The notes under the pieces were generated by a model that did no database searches, was not told the DNA's origin, and worked only from the letters and a program-made list of their open reading frames with translations. The position numbers and the translations under genes are program-made. From NCBI RefSeq assembly GCF_001984155.1, contig NZ_MTQO01000037.1, positions 124,001 through 188,000 on the forward strand: 64,000 nucleotides of DNA. The letters are read 5' to 3'. This document shows positions 32,024 to 44,878 of the stretch, one piece after another (the stretch's first letter is position 1; each line of letters starts with the position of its first letter). Source of the stretch: Actinosynnema sp. ALI-1.44. Its GTDB lineage: Bacteria > Actinomycetota > Actinomycetes > Mycobacteriales > Pseudonocardiaceae.

Positions 32024-33403
32024 ATGACCGAAACAGCGTCTCCCGTCGAGGCCGCGACCGGTGAATCCGGCCGCCCGAGGGCTTTGACCAGGTCGATCGG
32101 GGTGTTCGGGGGAACGCTGTTGACGTTGAGCTGTCTGACGCCAGCGTCGTCGTTGTTCGTCGTGGTGCCACCGTTGCTGGGAGAGACGGGCACCGGCACC
32201 GCGCTGACGATCGGGTTGGCCGCGCTGCTCTGCGTCGGCGTCGCGCTGTGCTACTCGGAGTTGGGCACGCTCGTGCCCAGCGCGGGCGGCGAGTACGCGA
32301 TGGTCGGGACAGTCGCCGGACGGTTCGCCGGATGGATGATGTTCGTGCTGTCCCTGATCATCGTGTTGATCATCCCGCCGATCATCGCACTGGGCACCGC
32401 CGACTACCTGCACGCGGTGCTGGACGTCGACCCCCGCGTCGCCGGTGCGGTGGTGATGCTGCTCGGCACCCTGATGGGCCTGCTGAACCTGCGTGCCAAC
32501 GCGTGGATCACCGGCATCTTCCTGGCGCTGGAGATGGTCGCGATCGCCGTCGTGGCGTTCCTCGGGTTCGGCAACGCCCAGCGCCCGGTGTCGGTGCTGG
32601 TCAACCCGACGGTCACCGACACGGCCGAGCCGTTGAAGGCGATCACGATCATCGCCGGGCTCGCGGTGGCCCTGTTCGTCCTCCAGGGTTTCTCCACAGC
32701 GGTCTACCTGTCCGAGGAAATGCACAACCCCCGTCGTACGGTCGTCCGTACGGTGTTATGGACGTTGGGTATCGGCTCGCTCGTCGTGCTCGTCCCTGTC
32801 GTCGCGATCACGTTGGGAGCGCCCGACATCGCGACACTCACCGGCGGCGACATCGCCGCGATGGTGACCGCGTGGAGCACCAGCGGCCTGGGTGTGTTCG
32901 TCAGCCTCAGCATCGCGCTCGCGATCATCAACGCGGTCATCGTGATGGTCATCCAGAACTCCCGCGTGCTGTACGCCTCCGCACGCGACCAAACCTGGCC
33001 GGACGCGTTGAACAAAGCTCTCAGCACGGTCGGCAACCGGTTCTCGTCGCCATGGGTGTCCACTTTGGTCGTCGGTGTCGGCGGCGCCGCCCTGTGCTTC
33101 GTCTCCGTCGACACGCTCAACGGCGTGACCAGCGTTGTCGTCGCCGCTCTCTACCTCGGTGTCGCCGTCGCGTCGCTCACCGGCCGCCGCCGGGCACACC
33201 GCGACACACCGGCGTGGCGGATGAAGGGCTGGCCGGTCCTGCCCGCCGTCATCGCCCTGGTGCTGATCCACGTCGTCGTCCAGCAGGCACCGCAGGACCT
33301 GTTGATCACCCTCGGCGTGCTGATCGCGGCTACCGTGTACTGGGTGGCGTACCTACGCCCACGCTCAGCCAACCGCTTCCTCGTCACTGTACCGACCGAA
33401 TGA
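32024..33403 (+). CDS. APC-superfamily amino acid/polyamine permease
   Basis: A 459-residue, 12-helix APC transporter. The first helix block is LTRSIGVFGGTLLTLSCLTP, and the helix 2-3 region has SELGTLVPSAGGEYAMVG, the conserved substrate-site Gly-Glu-Tyr. FSTAVYLSEEMHNPRRTV marks the helix-6 region. It probably imports putrescine or a related amine for the linked catabolic enzymes. ATG 32024 follows GAGGAGG; the frame to 31946 is less likely. The stop overlaps the aldehyde dehydrogenase start (ATGA). Confidence 0.9.
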   Translation: MTETASPVEAATGESGRPRALTRSIGVFGGTLLTLSCLTPASSLFVVVPPLLGETGTGTALTIGLAALLCVGVALCYSELGTLVPSAGGEYAMVGTVAGRFAGWMMFVLSLIIVLIIPPIIALGTADYLHAVLDVDPRVAGAVVMLLGTLMGLLNLRANAWITGIFLALEMVAIAVVAFLGFGNAQRPVSVLVNPTVTDTAEPLKAITIIAGLAVALFVLQGFSTAVYLSEEMHNPRRTVVRTVLWTLGIGSLVVLVPVVAITLGAPDIATLTGGDIAAMVTAWSTSGLGVFVSLSIALAIINAVIVMVIQNSRVLYASARDQTWPDALNKALSTVGNRFSSPWVSTLVVGVGGAALCFVSVDTLNGVTSVVVAALYLGVAVASLTGRRRAHRDTPAWRMKGWPVLPAVIALVLIHVVVQQAPQDLLITLGVLIAATVYWVAYLRPRSANRFLVTVPTE

Positions 33404-34848
33404 CATCGGAGAATCTGTTGTCCGACAAGCAAGTGTTCCGCAACTTCGTCAACGGCGAGCACGCCGACGCGGCCGACGGGCGCACGCTCGACATCGTCAA
33501 CCCCGCGACCGGCGAGGTCTACGCCACGTCACCGCTGTCCGGCCAGTCCGATGTGGACGCCGCGTTCGCCGCGGCCGGGACGGCGTTCGACACCTGGCGG
33601 GACACCACCCCGGCGGAACGCCAGCTCGCGCTGCTGCGGATCGCCGACGCGCTGGAGGCCCGCGCCGAGGAGTTCGTCGTCCGAGAAGGCGAGAACACCG
33701 GTAAACCGCTGGCGGTGACCCGGGTGGAGGAGCTGCCCGTCGCGGTCGACCAGATCCGGTTCTTCGCAGGCGCCGCCCGTGTGCTGGAAGGCAAGTCGGC
33801 GGGCGAGTACATGAACGGCTTCACCTCGTACGTCCGCCGCGAGCCGGTCGGCGTGTGTGCGCAGGTCACGCCATGGAACTACCCGCTGATGATGGCGATA
33901 TGGAAGATCGCGCCCGCCATCGCGGCAGGCAACACCCTGGTGCTCAAGCCGTCGGACACCACCCCGGCCACCACCGTGCTGCTGGCGGAGCTGGCCGCCG
34001 AGTTCCTGCCGCCGGGCGTGCTCAACGTCGTCTGCGGCGACCGGGACACCGGTCGTTCACTGGTCACGCACCCCACGCCGCAGATGGTGTCCATCACCGG
34101 CTCGGAGCGCGCCGGGATCGAGGTCGCGGGCGCGGCCGCCGCGGACGTCAAACGCGTGCACCTGGAACTGGGCGGCAAGGCGCCGGTCGTGGTGTTCGCC
34201 GACGCCGACATCGCCGCCGCGGCCAAGGCGATCGCCGCGGCCGGGTACTTCAACGGTGGCCAGGACTGCACCGCGGCGACCCGTGTGATCGCCGCGGCCG
34301 AGGTGCACGACGACTTCGTGGCCGCGCTCGCCGAGGAGGCCAGGCAGACCACGACCGGCACCCCCGACGAGGACGTCTACTACGGCGCGCTGAACAACGC
34401 CGGCCAGCTGGACAGGGTCAGCGGCTTCATCGACCGGCTGCCGGACACCGCGACCCTCCACAACGGAGGATCACGGGTCGGTGAGCGCGGCTACTTCTAC
34501 GCGCCGACCGTGGTTTCCGGGCTGAACCAGGGCGACGAGATCGTCACCGACGAGGTCTTCGGCCCGGTCATCACGGTCCAGCGGTTCGCTGACGAGGCAG
34601 AGGCCGTGCGCATGGCCAACAGCGTGCGCTACGGCCTGGCCTCGTCGGTGTGGACGCGCGACCACGCCACGGCGATGCGCACGTCACGGCGGCTGGACTT
34701 CGGCTGCGTCTGGGTCAACACCCACATCCCGATGGTCGCCGAGATGCCGCACGGCGGGTTCAAGCACTCCGGCTACGGCAAGGACCTGTCCATGTACGGC
34801 CTGGAGGACTACACCAGGATCAAGCACGTGATGTCCGCATTGGACTGA
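33400..34848 (+). CDS. Gamma-aminobutyraldehyde dehydrogenase-like aldehyde dehydrogenase
   Basis: A 482-residue NAD(P)+ aldehyde dehydrogenase. Key blocks are the oxyanion Asn in VTPWNYPLMMAIWKIAPA, the general-base Glu in LELGGKAPVVV and the catalytic Cys in YFNGGQDCTAATR, in the form typical of PatD/PuuC-type aminoaldehyde dehydrogenases. A C-terminal PHGGFKHSGYGKDLSMY is also typical. It would oxidise 4-aminobutyraldehyde to GABA, following the transaminase. ATGA-coupled to the permease. The last gene of the module, followed by a strong hairpin. Confidence 0.9.
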   Translation: MTSENLLSDKQVFRNFVNGEHADAADGRTLDIVNPATGEVYATSPLSGQSDVDAAFAAAGTAFDTWRDTTPAERQLALLRIADALEARAEEFVVREGENTGKPLAVTRVEELPVAVDQIRFFAGAARVLEGKSAGEYMNGFTSYVRREPVGVCAQVTPWNYPLMMAIWKIAPAIAAGNTLVLKPSDTTPATTVLLAELAAEFLPPGVLNVVCGDRDTGRSLVTHPTPQMVSITGSERAGIEVAGAAAADVKRVHLELGGKAPVVVFADADIAAAAKAIAAAGYFNGGQDCTAATRVIAAAEVHDDFVAALAEEARQTTTGTPDEDVYYGALNNAGQLDRVSGFIDRLPDTATLHNGGSRVGERGYFYAPTVVSGLNQGDEIVTDEVFGPVITVQRFADEAEAVRMANSVRYGLASSVWTRDHATAMRTSRRLDFGCVWVNTHIPMVAEMPHGGFKHSGYGKDLSMYGLEDYTRIKHVMSALD

Positions 34849-34865
34849 ATCTGTCGTTGCTGTAC

Positions 34866-34909
34866 CGGGTGACCCACGAGGCGAGCGTGAGCGCCTCGCG
34901 GGTCACCCG
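34866..34909. terminator. Strong hairpin after the aldehyde dehydrogenase
   Basis: A long GC-rich stem (CGGGTGACCC-a-CGAGGCG pairing with CGCCTCG-c-GGGTCACCCG) with an 8-nt loop begins 17 bp after the stop. There is a short TTTCT downstream but no long T-run. The remainder of 34849-35103 holds no gene; the lipase ribosome site GAAAGGA is at its right end. Confidence 0.65.
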
Positions 34910-35103
34910 CGTTTCTCCGTCGGTCGGTGTGGGGTGACGCGGTGTTGTGATCGTCGCCGAGCCGGGTGAGAAACAGCTGGATGTGGTCACCTGTTCGGGC
35001 CGAGTTGTGGTCGGAGCCTGGTATTCCGCGGCGGGGTCTGTTGATGCTTTTGGACATCGGCAGTGTGTCGAGCCATCACATGAACTCCCGAAAGGACTTG
35101 TAG

Positions 35104-35928
35104 ATGCGAGTGCAAACGCTCGACCATCACGCCACCGGATACAGCCTCCGACTGGCGTACGGGATGGCCGAGGCCGCGAAACTTGCCTACCAGCCGCGGG
35201 ACACGATCGAGCGCACCGTCCACGACTGGGGCTTCGACCGCGTCCACCACCACGAAACGACCTTCCGGCCACCGTTCCCCCTTGAGGACACACAGGCCTA
35301 CACCGCGGCCAGCGACCACATGATCATCACCGCCTTCCGCGGCACGGAACCCAGGAAGATGCAGGACTGGCTGTCCGACGCCACCACACCGCCGTGGCCG
35401 GGACCGGCGAACAAGGGGTTCGTGCACTACGGATTCGGCGAAGCCCTGCAATCGATCCACCCACAGGTACGCGACGCCGTCGACGAGTTGTACGACAACG
35501 ACCAGACGATCTGGTTCACCGGCCACAGCCTCGGTGGCGCCCTCGCCGCACTGGCGGCCATGCGACTGCACTTCGAGGAACCCCACCTGCTCGCCGACGG
35601 CGTCTACACGTTCGGCCAGCCACGAGTGTGCGACCGCACGCTCGCCCAGGCACACGACGACGCGTTCCGGGACCGTACTCACCGCTTCGTGAACAACAAC
35701 GACGTCGTTCCGCAGATGCCGCCGGAACCGGCCTTCCACCACATCTCCGCCACGCACTACATCGACTCCGGCGGCAGGATCCGCGACAAGATGTCCGTGC
35801 TCGGCGGCGTCACCGACCGTGCCAAAGGGTTGACTGCGGACCCCTTCGCCCCGGCCAGCGACGGTATCCGTGACCACTCCATGGACCGCTACCTCGATGC
35901 GTTGAAGAACGCCGTCCAGGCCGACTAG
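35104..35928 (+). CDS. Class 3 lipase family protein
   Basis: A 274-residue alpha/beta hydrolase of the fungal-lipase-like class 3. It has the nucleophile elbow WFTGHSLGGALAALAAM, a preceding ITAFRGTEPRKMQDWLSD block, then the catalytic Asp in NNNDVVPQMPP and the His in the THYIDSGG region. There is no signal peptide, so it appears cytoplasmic, unusual for a lipase. It ends overlapping the convergent cystathionine-synthase-family gene by four bases. Confidence 0.9.
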   Translation: MRVQTLDHHATGYSLRLAYGMAEAAKLAYQPRDTIERTVHDWGFDRVHHHETTFRPPFPLEDTQAYTAASDHMIITAFRGTEPRKMQDWLSDATTPPWPGPANKGFVHYGFGEALQSIHPQVRDAVDELYDNDQTIWFTGHSLGGALAALAAMRLHFEEPHLLADGVYTFGQPRVCDRTLAQAHDDAFRDRTHRFVNNNDVVPQMPPEPAFHHISATHYIDSGGRIRDKMSVLGGVTDRAKGLTADPFAPASDGIRDHSMDRYLDALKNAVQAD

Positions 35929-37073
35929 AGCGAGTCCAGCGCCTGCTCGATGTCGGCCCACAGGTCGTCGGGGTGCTCGACGCCCACGGCGATCCGGACC
36001 ATGTTCTCGCTGACCCCGGCGGCTGCCAGCTCAGCGGCGGACAGGCCCTTGTGCGACGTGGTCGCCGGGTGCATCACCGTGCTGTCCGTGCCGCCCAGGG
36101 ACGGCGCGTTCAGCACCAGTTTCAGACTGGTCATGAACTTCGGCGCGTCGGCGACCTCGACGGCGAACGTGGCGCCGTAGTCGCTCAGCAGCTTGGTCGC
36201 CCTGCCGTGGCTGGGATGCGTCGGCAACCCCGGGTGGTGCACGGCAGACACTGCCGGGTGCTTCTCCATCCGCTCGGCCAGCGTCTGGGCGCTCTCGCAC
36301 TGCCGGTTGACCCTGAGCGCCAACGTCTTCAGGCTGCGGATGATCAACCACGCGGTGAACGGATCGACAACCACACCGAGGTTCGTCGCGCGTTTCCACG
36401 CATCGAGGTAGAGCTCCTCGGTTGCGAACACGACAACACCGGCGATCACGTCATGGTGCCCACCGAGGTACTTCGACGCCGAGTGGATCACGATGTCGGC
36501 GCCGTGCTCGATCGGACGGCACAGCAGCGGTGTCGCGAACGTGCTGTCGATGGCGGTCAGCACGCCGTGGCGGTTGGCTTCGGCGGCGAGCCCGGGCAGG
36601 TCGGGGACGAGACCGATCGGATTGGCGATCGTCTCCAGGTACAGCAGCTTGGTCGTCGGTCGCAGTGCGTCAGTCAACTCCGCCGGGTTCACGCCGTCGA
36701 TGTAGGTCACCTCGACGCCCCACCGCTCGACGAGGTTGTTGAACATCGAGACCGTGCCGCCGTACAGCGCCTTCTGGGCGACGATGTGGTCGCCGTGCCG
36801 CAGCGTCGCCTGCAGGACGGCGCTGATCGCGCTGCTGCCCGACGACGTGACCAGCGCGTTCGTGCCACCTTCCAGGTCGGCCATGGCTTCCTCGAGCGCG
36901 CGGACGGTCGGGTTGGTGTCACCGCTGTAGCCGAAGCGGTTCGGCGACCCCAGTGCCTCGGCGACCTCGTCCGGGTGCCCGAACCGGAAGTTCGCCGTCT
37001 GGTACAGCGGGACGGACACAGGCTGGCCTGGGGAGGGTGCGGTGATCTTCGCCGCTCGGGTTTCTCGGTGCAT
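35925..37073 (-). CDS. Cys/Met metabolism PLP enzyme (cystathionine gamma-synthase/methionine gamma-lyase family)
   Basis: A 382-residue fold-type I enzyme. It has SVPLYQTANF near the N-terminus, TSSGSSAISAVL, the Asp in TAIDSTFATPLLCRPIEHGA, the PLP Lys in HSASKYLGGHHDVIAG and APSLGGTDSTVMHPATTSH in the C-terminal domain. The reaction (synthase, beta-lyase or gamma-lyase) cannot be fixed from motifs alone. It is divergent from a MocR-type regulator with a clear dyad between, so it is probably induced by an amino acid or PLP signal rather than being housekeeping. Confidence 0.92.
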   Translation of the reverse strand: MHRETRAAKITAPSPGQPVSVPLYQTANFRFGHPDEVAEALGSPNRFGYSGDTNPTVRALEEAMADLEGGTNALVTSSGSSAISAVLQATLRHGDHIVAQKALYGGTVSMFNNLVERWGVEVTYIDGVNPAELTDALRPTTKLLYLETIANPIGLVPDLPGLAAEANRHGVLTAIDSTFATPLLCRPIEHGADIVIHSASKYLGGHHDVIAGVVVFATEELYLDAWKRATNLGVVVDPFTAWLIIRSLKTLALRVNRQCESAQTLAERMEKHPAVSAVHHPGLPTHPSHGRATKLLSDYGATFAVEVADAPKFMTSLKLVLNAPSLGGTDSTVMHPATTSHKGLSAAELAAAGVSENMVRIAVGVEHPDDLWADIEQALDSL

Positions 37074-37091
37074 GATCCGAGTCTGGCCGGA

Positions 37092-37129
37092 GAATTGGCC
37101 CTATGGCAGAGCCAATCTGGCAGAATTGG
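37092..37129. promoter_or_regulatory. MocR operator candidate: GAATTGG direct repeat and CCAAT...ATTGG dyad
   Basis: GAATTGG occurs at 37092-37098 and 37123-37129, and CCAAT at 37112-37116 pairs with ATTGG at 37125-37129. The three half-sites fill the 60-bp gap between the divergent MocR gene and the PLP-enzyme gene. Mixed direct and inverted half-sites are characteristic of MocR binding regions. Confidence 0.6.
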
Positions 37130-37133
37130 TCTG

Positions 37134-41640
<4,507 letters not shown>

Positions 41641-41647
41641 TCAAGGA

Positions 41648-42637
41648 TTACGCGGAGCCCCGCAGCAGGAGCGTGCCTTTGACCGTGGCGATGTCCGGTT
41701 TCGACCCGGCGAGCAACTGGCCGACCTGGCCGATCGCGATCGCGCCGACCTCGCGCGTGTCGATCCGCACGCTGGACAGCGGCGGTTCGACCATGCTGCC
41801 GATCACCAGCCCGTCGAACCCGATCACCGCGAACTCGGCGGGGACCCGCCTGCCGAGCAGCCGCGCCTGGAACATCGCGCCGATCGCGATCACGTCGTTG
41901 TACGTGAGGATCGCGTCCAGTTCCGGGTGCTCGCCGAGCATGGCGGCCATGGCACGCTGGCCGCCCTCGATCGACTGCGCCGCCACGCCGGCGTACGTCG
42001 GCAAACCGCGTTCCGCCATGGATTCCCGGTACCACGTGTACCGGACGCTGGCCTTGCCGTGGTGGTCGTGGTCGAGCATGCCGATGTGCCGCCTGCCGCT
42101 GTCGGCCAGGTGGGCGACGGCCGCGCGCACCCCGTCCTCGCCGTCCACCCTGATCTGGCCGAACCGGGAGCCGACGACCTCGCGTCCGATCTGGACGACC
42201 GGCATCCCGCCGGTGTACCGGTCGATCACGTCGTCGGGCTGGCCGAAGTACCCGACCACAGCGTCCACTTGCGACCCGAGCATGCCGAGTGTGGACAGTT
42301 CCTGTGCGTCGTCGTCGGCGGTGTCGTAGACGACGACGTGCCAGTCGCGCCGCCGCGCGGCCTCCAGCGCGCCCGCCGCGACCTCGGTGAAGTACGGGTT
42401 GAGCAGGTTGGGGATGACCAGGCCGACCGACGTGCTGTCCTGCCGGACGAGCCCGCGTGCGAACCGGCTCGGCCGATACCCGAGGCGTTTGGCGGTGTCG
42501 AGCACGCGCTGCTTGGTGGTCGTGTCGATTTCGCCTTTGTCGTTCAGCGCTCGCGACACCGTCTGGTATGACACCCCGGCCGACTTCGCGACGTCCCGGA
42601 TCGTTATCCGTTTGCCCGGCACCGGCCCACCCGTCAT
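41648..42637 (-). CDS. LacI-family transcriptional regulator of the beta-galactosidase gene
   Basis: 329 residues. The LacI headpiece is TIRDVAKSAGVSYQTVSRAL with the hinge helix (KRLGYRPSRFARGL), followed by a periplasmic-binding-protein-like sensor domain (SVGLVIPNLLNPYFTEVAAG; FAVIGFDGLVIGSMVEPPLS). It lies directly upstream of lacZ in the same direction, with palindromic operators in the gap, so regulation of lacZ by a galactoside is the straightforward reading. The inducer is unproven. Confidence 0.93.
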   Translation of the reverse strand: MTGGPVPGKRITIRDVAKSAGVSYQTVSRALNDKGEIDTTTKQRVLDTAKRLGYRPSRFARGLVRQDSTSVGLVIPNLLNPYFTEVAAGALEAARRRDWHVVVYDTADDDAQELSTLGMLGSQVDAVVGYFGQPDDVIDRYTGGMPVVQIGREVVGSRFGQIRVDGEDGVRAAVAHLADSGRRHIGMLDHDHHGKASVRYTWYRESMAERGLPTYAGVAAQSIEGGQRAMAAMLGEHPELDAILTYNDVIAIGAMFQARLLGRRVPAEFAVIGFDGLVIGSMVEPPLSSVRIDTREVGAIAIGQVGQLLAGSKPDIATVKGTLLLRGSA

Positions 42638-42734
42638 TTCGTCGACGTTAGCAGCACGCCTCTTGATTCGCGCCGATCGCTGCGCCTACGCTGAGGACCC
42701 CGCCGCCTCTGGGAACCCTGCACCGGAGGATTCT

Positions 42735-43337
42735 GTGGCAAAGAAAATCCCCATTCTCGCCGCCGTGCTCGTCGGCGCCGGCAGTCTCATGCTGTCGGCA
42801 CCCGCCGCGACCGCGCAGGTCGACGGATCGGGCTGGTCGTCCTACTCTCCCGGATACTCGACCCAGCAACAGGGCTGCGGCACGGTCAGCGGGCTGACCT
42901 TCAGCCTCAGCTGCACCTCCACCAGCGGCGTGCAACGAGCCGAGCGCCGCTACGACACCTACTGCGGTGGAAACCGCCAGTTCCAGGGCACGTTCAAGGT
43001 CAACAGCATGTCCGGGGACCGGATCAGCCTGAAGCAGACGTTCGGCCCGTCGGACGCGGACTTCATGCTCGCGGTCGACAGCGGGCGCAGGCTGTACTCC
43101 GTGCGCGGGGGTGGCGCGACCATCGCACCGGCCGGAACCGCCCCGAACGGCCGGTCGGTCACGGTCAACACGGTGCACTCCGGCTCGACGCACAAGATCT
43201 ACGTCAACGGCCAGCTGAAGCTGACGTACGGCGGACTGAGCGGTTGCCACTACGACAAGTTCGGCGCCTACCGCACCGACAGCGGAAAGGGCGCCATTTC
43301 GGTGACCTGGAGCAACATCAGGTTCTGGCAGAAGTGA
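42735..43337 (+). CDS. Secreted jelly-roll protein (polysaccharide lyase/lectin-like)
   Basis: 200 residues with a signal peptide (AAVLVGAGSLMLSAPAATAQ) and a beta-sandwich domain. ERRYDTYCGGNRQFQGTFKV, DRISLKQTFGPSDADFMLAV and HKIYVNGQLKLTYGG resemble concanavalin-A-like alginate or glucuronan lyase folds (PL7/PL20-like). Four cysteines in the mature part could form two disulfides. I cannot identify a full lyase active site, so it may be a glycan-binding protein. GTG 42735 follows GGAGG. The stop overlaps the next start (GTGA). Confidence 0.75.
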   Translation: MAKKIPILAAVLVGAGSLMLSAPAATAQVDGSGWSSYSPGYSTQQQGCGTVSGLTFSLSCTSTSGVQRAERRYDTYCGGNRQFQGTFKVNSMSGDRISLKQTFGPSDADFMLAVDSGRRLYSVRGGGATIAPAGTAPNGRSVTVNTVHSGSTHKIYVNGQLKLTYGGLSGCHYDKFGAYRTDSGKGAISVTWSNIRFWQK

Positions 43338-43888
43338 TCAGGCAACTGGTGGCGGTGTCGCTCGTGGTGCTGGCCGGGTGTTCGGCCGGCCCCGCGGGCG
43401 ACGCCCCGAACCTCACGGCGACATTGGTGGCACCTGTCGACGTCGACCTGGCGTGACGCGCCGCGGACGCGACGGCGGCCGGTCAGGTGGTCGAGTACGC
43501 CAACGAGGAGAACGGGCCGTACACAATCCTCGATTTCCTCCCGGTGACCACGACTTCCTACCAGCACACGGATCTGATCCCGCGGACGAAGTTCTTCTAC
43601 CGGGTCCGGCCGTACTACGGCGCCGCGTCGCCGCCGTCGTCAGCGGTCGCGACGGCGGACAGCGTGACGTTGACGTGGAACGACAAGAGCACCGACGAGG
43701 AAGGCTTCATCGTCGAGATCAAGGCCGAAGGCGCGCCGGACTTCACAATGGCCGCGATGGTGGATCCGAACGTCACGACCTACGAGTTGAGCGTGCGCCC
43801 GGAGGAAGGAAAAGGGACATATCGGATACGGCCGTACGTGTTCGGCGCGTCGACCAACATCGCCAACCAGACAACGGGTTCGGCTTAG
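43334..43888 (+). pseudogene. FN3-domain lipoprotein interrupted by an in-frame TGA
   Basis: From GTG 43334 the frame encodes a lipoprotein signal (VSLVVLAGC, lipobox Cys at residue 16) and the start of a fibronectin type III domain. It hits TGA at 43454-43456 and then continues without another stop to 43888, through TDLIPRTKFFYRVRPYYG and a second FN3 domain (SVTLTWNDKSTDEEGFIVEI; TYRIRPYVFG). The stop replaces the Trp expected in the first FN3 strand (DVDLA-stop-RAADA versus VTLTWN), a TGG-to-TGA change. The upstream overlap with the secreted jelly-roll gene is intact. Either a recent nonsense mutation or, less likely, readthrough in the TGA-C context. Confidence 0.78.
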
Positions 43889-43900
43889 TAGGGTTCTCGT

Positions 43901-44299
43901 GTGGCGACTTGGGATGAGCTTGCGGCGTACGTCCGGACCGAATACGACGTCATCTCCGACGAACCAGGCGAGATACGCCTGGAGTACACCTTCGACGAGG
44001 AAAGCGACCGCACCCAGGTGATGATCGTGGTGCGCGAGGAACTGGACCGGAAGTACGAATGGGTCCAGATAGCCACCCCGCTCGGCCTGGCCAAGGACTG
44101 CGACCTGCACCGGTTGCTGGAAACGATCGGTCACACGACGGTGTCGGGTGGCGCGGCCATCATGGGCGAGCACATCGTGATCCGGCACTCGCTGCCGCTG
44201 GAGAACCTCGACATCAACGAGTTCACGGACCCGTTGGCGCTGATCGCGGGGGCGGCTGACGAGCTCGAGTCGGAATTCTTTGGCGGCGACTACTACTGA
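43901..44299 (+). CDS. Hypothetical protein, YbjN-like (T3SS-chaperone-fold) candidate
   Basis: 132 residues, acidic, with no membrane segment. The pattern of an N-terminal helix (DELAAYVRTEYDV), long strands with alternating hydrophobics (EIRLEYTFDEESDRTQVMIV; EWVQIATPLG) and a C-terminal helix with an acidic tail resembles YbjN-type proteins. I would not claim more. GTG 43901 follows the FN3 pseudogene by 12 bp in the same direction. Confidence 0.7.
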   Translation: MATWDELAAYVRTEYDVISDEPGEIRLEYTFDEESDRTQVMIVVREELDRKYEWVQIATPLGLAKDCDLHRLLETIGHTTVSGGAAIMGEHIVIRHSLPLENLDINEFTDPLALIAGAADELESEFFGGDYY

Positions 44300-44435
44300 C
44301 CGGGCATACTGGCGTCGATCTGGCCACCGGCGGAGGGAGTCGAAGTGCGCGTGACCGTGGGTGTGATTGCCGCTTCGATTCGAGGGTTCTGACGGTTCTC
44401 GGTTTTGGTGTCTGTCTTTGGCCCTCTGTGGGTTG

Positions 44436-44550
44436 AAGACGGTCCCTCGCCGGGGGGCTGACCTCTGGGCAGGAGGTTCTTCGCGGGGGTGTTCTTCCGC
44501 CCAGGCCGACGGGCAGGAGACACCCCCGAAGCACCACTCTGCGCTGGCGC
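44436..44550. repeat. Dispersed intergenic repeat, copy 1
   Basis: Shares AAGACGGTCCCTCGCCGGG, GACCTCTGGGCAGGAGGT and a 25-bp block containing GGGCAGGAGACACCCCCGAA with 52033-52130 in the same orientation, with a longer middle. It lies in the 579-bp gene-free stretch 44300-44878. The rest of that stretch contains several GCGCTxGCGC palindromic units (about 44540-44710) and no gene I can support. Confidence 0.8.
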
Positions 44551-44828
44551 GCAGGGCCGCAAACCCCTCTGCTTGCCCGCACCCCCCGGGGCCGGGCTGC
44601 GGTTGCTTGCCTGGTTGAAGTCGCAGGCCTGGCTGCGGTTGCTCTGCGCTGGCGCAGGCCGTGAACCTCTGCGTTGGCGCATGGGCTGGTTGTGCGCTTG
44701 CGCAGGCTGGCTGTGGTTGTGGACAACCGGGCGTAGTTGATCACTGCGTGGCTGGCGTTGTCGGCACCTGCCGATAGGCTGGATTCCGGGGGCCGGAGGC
44801 TGCTCTTCCCGCCGCCGCTTTCCTCGTG

Positions 44829-44859
44829 TCGAAGCGGTCATCCGTCATGACCGTTTCGA
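44829..44859. promoter_or_regulatory. 13-bp inverted repeat upstream of the MFS transporter
   Basis: TCGAAGCGGTCAT and ATGACCGTTTCGA are complementary with one mismatch around a 5-bp spacer. The element ends 20 bp before the transporter start and just before its GAGGAG, so it would lie over or downstream of the promoter. A regulator binding site is the likely function. Confidence 0.55.
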
Positions 44860-44878
44860 TTGACTGAGGAGCTTTCTT

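Noticed and set aside
32248-34848. 866-residue open frame covering the permease and the aldehyde dehydrogenase
   Set aside because: Only the part from 33400 is the dehydrogenase; the N-terminal half is an out-of-frame shadow of the permease, a common effect of high GC content.
43454-43456. TGA as a selenocysteine or programmed recoding codon
   Set aside because: No selenoprotein context, the residue expected is the structural FN3 Trp, and no downstream stem-loop is evident; nonsense mutation is simpler.
44300-44878. Proteins encoded on either strand of the repeat-rich gap
   Set aside because: The frames are Pro/Arg/Ala/Gln-rich with no homology or ribosome site; the DNA is explained by the dispersed repeat and palindromic units.
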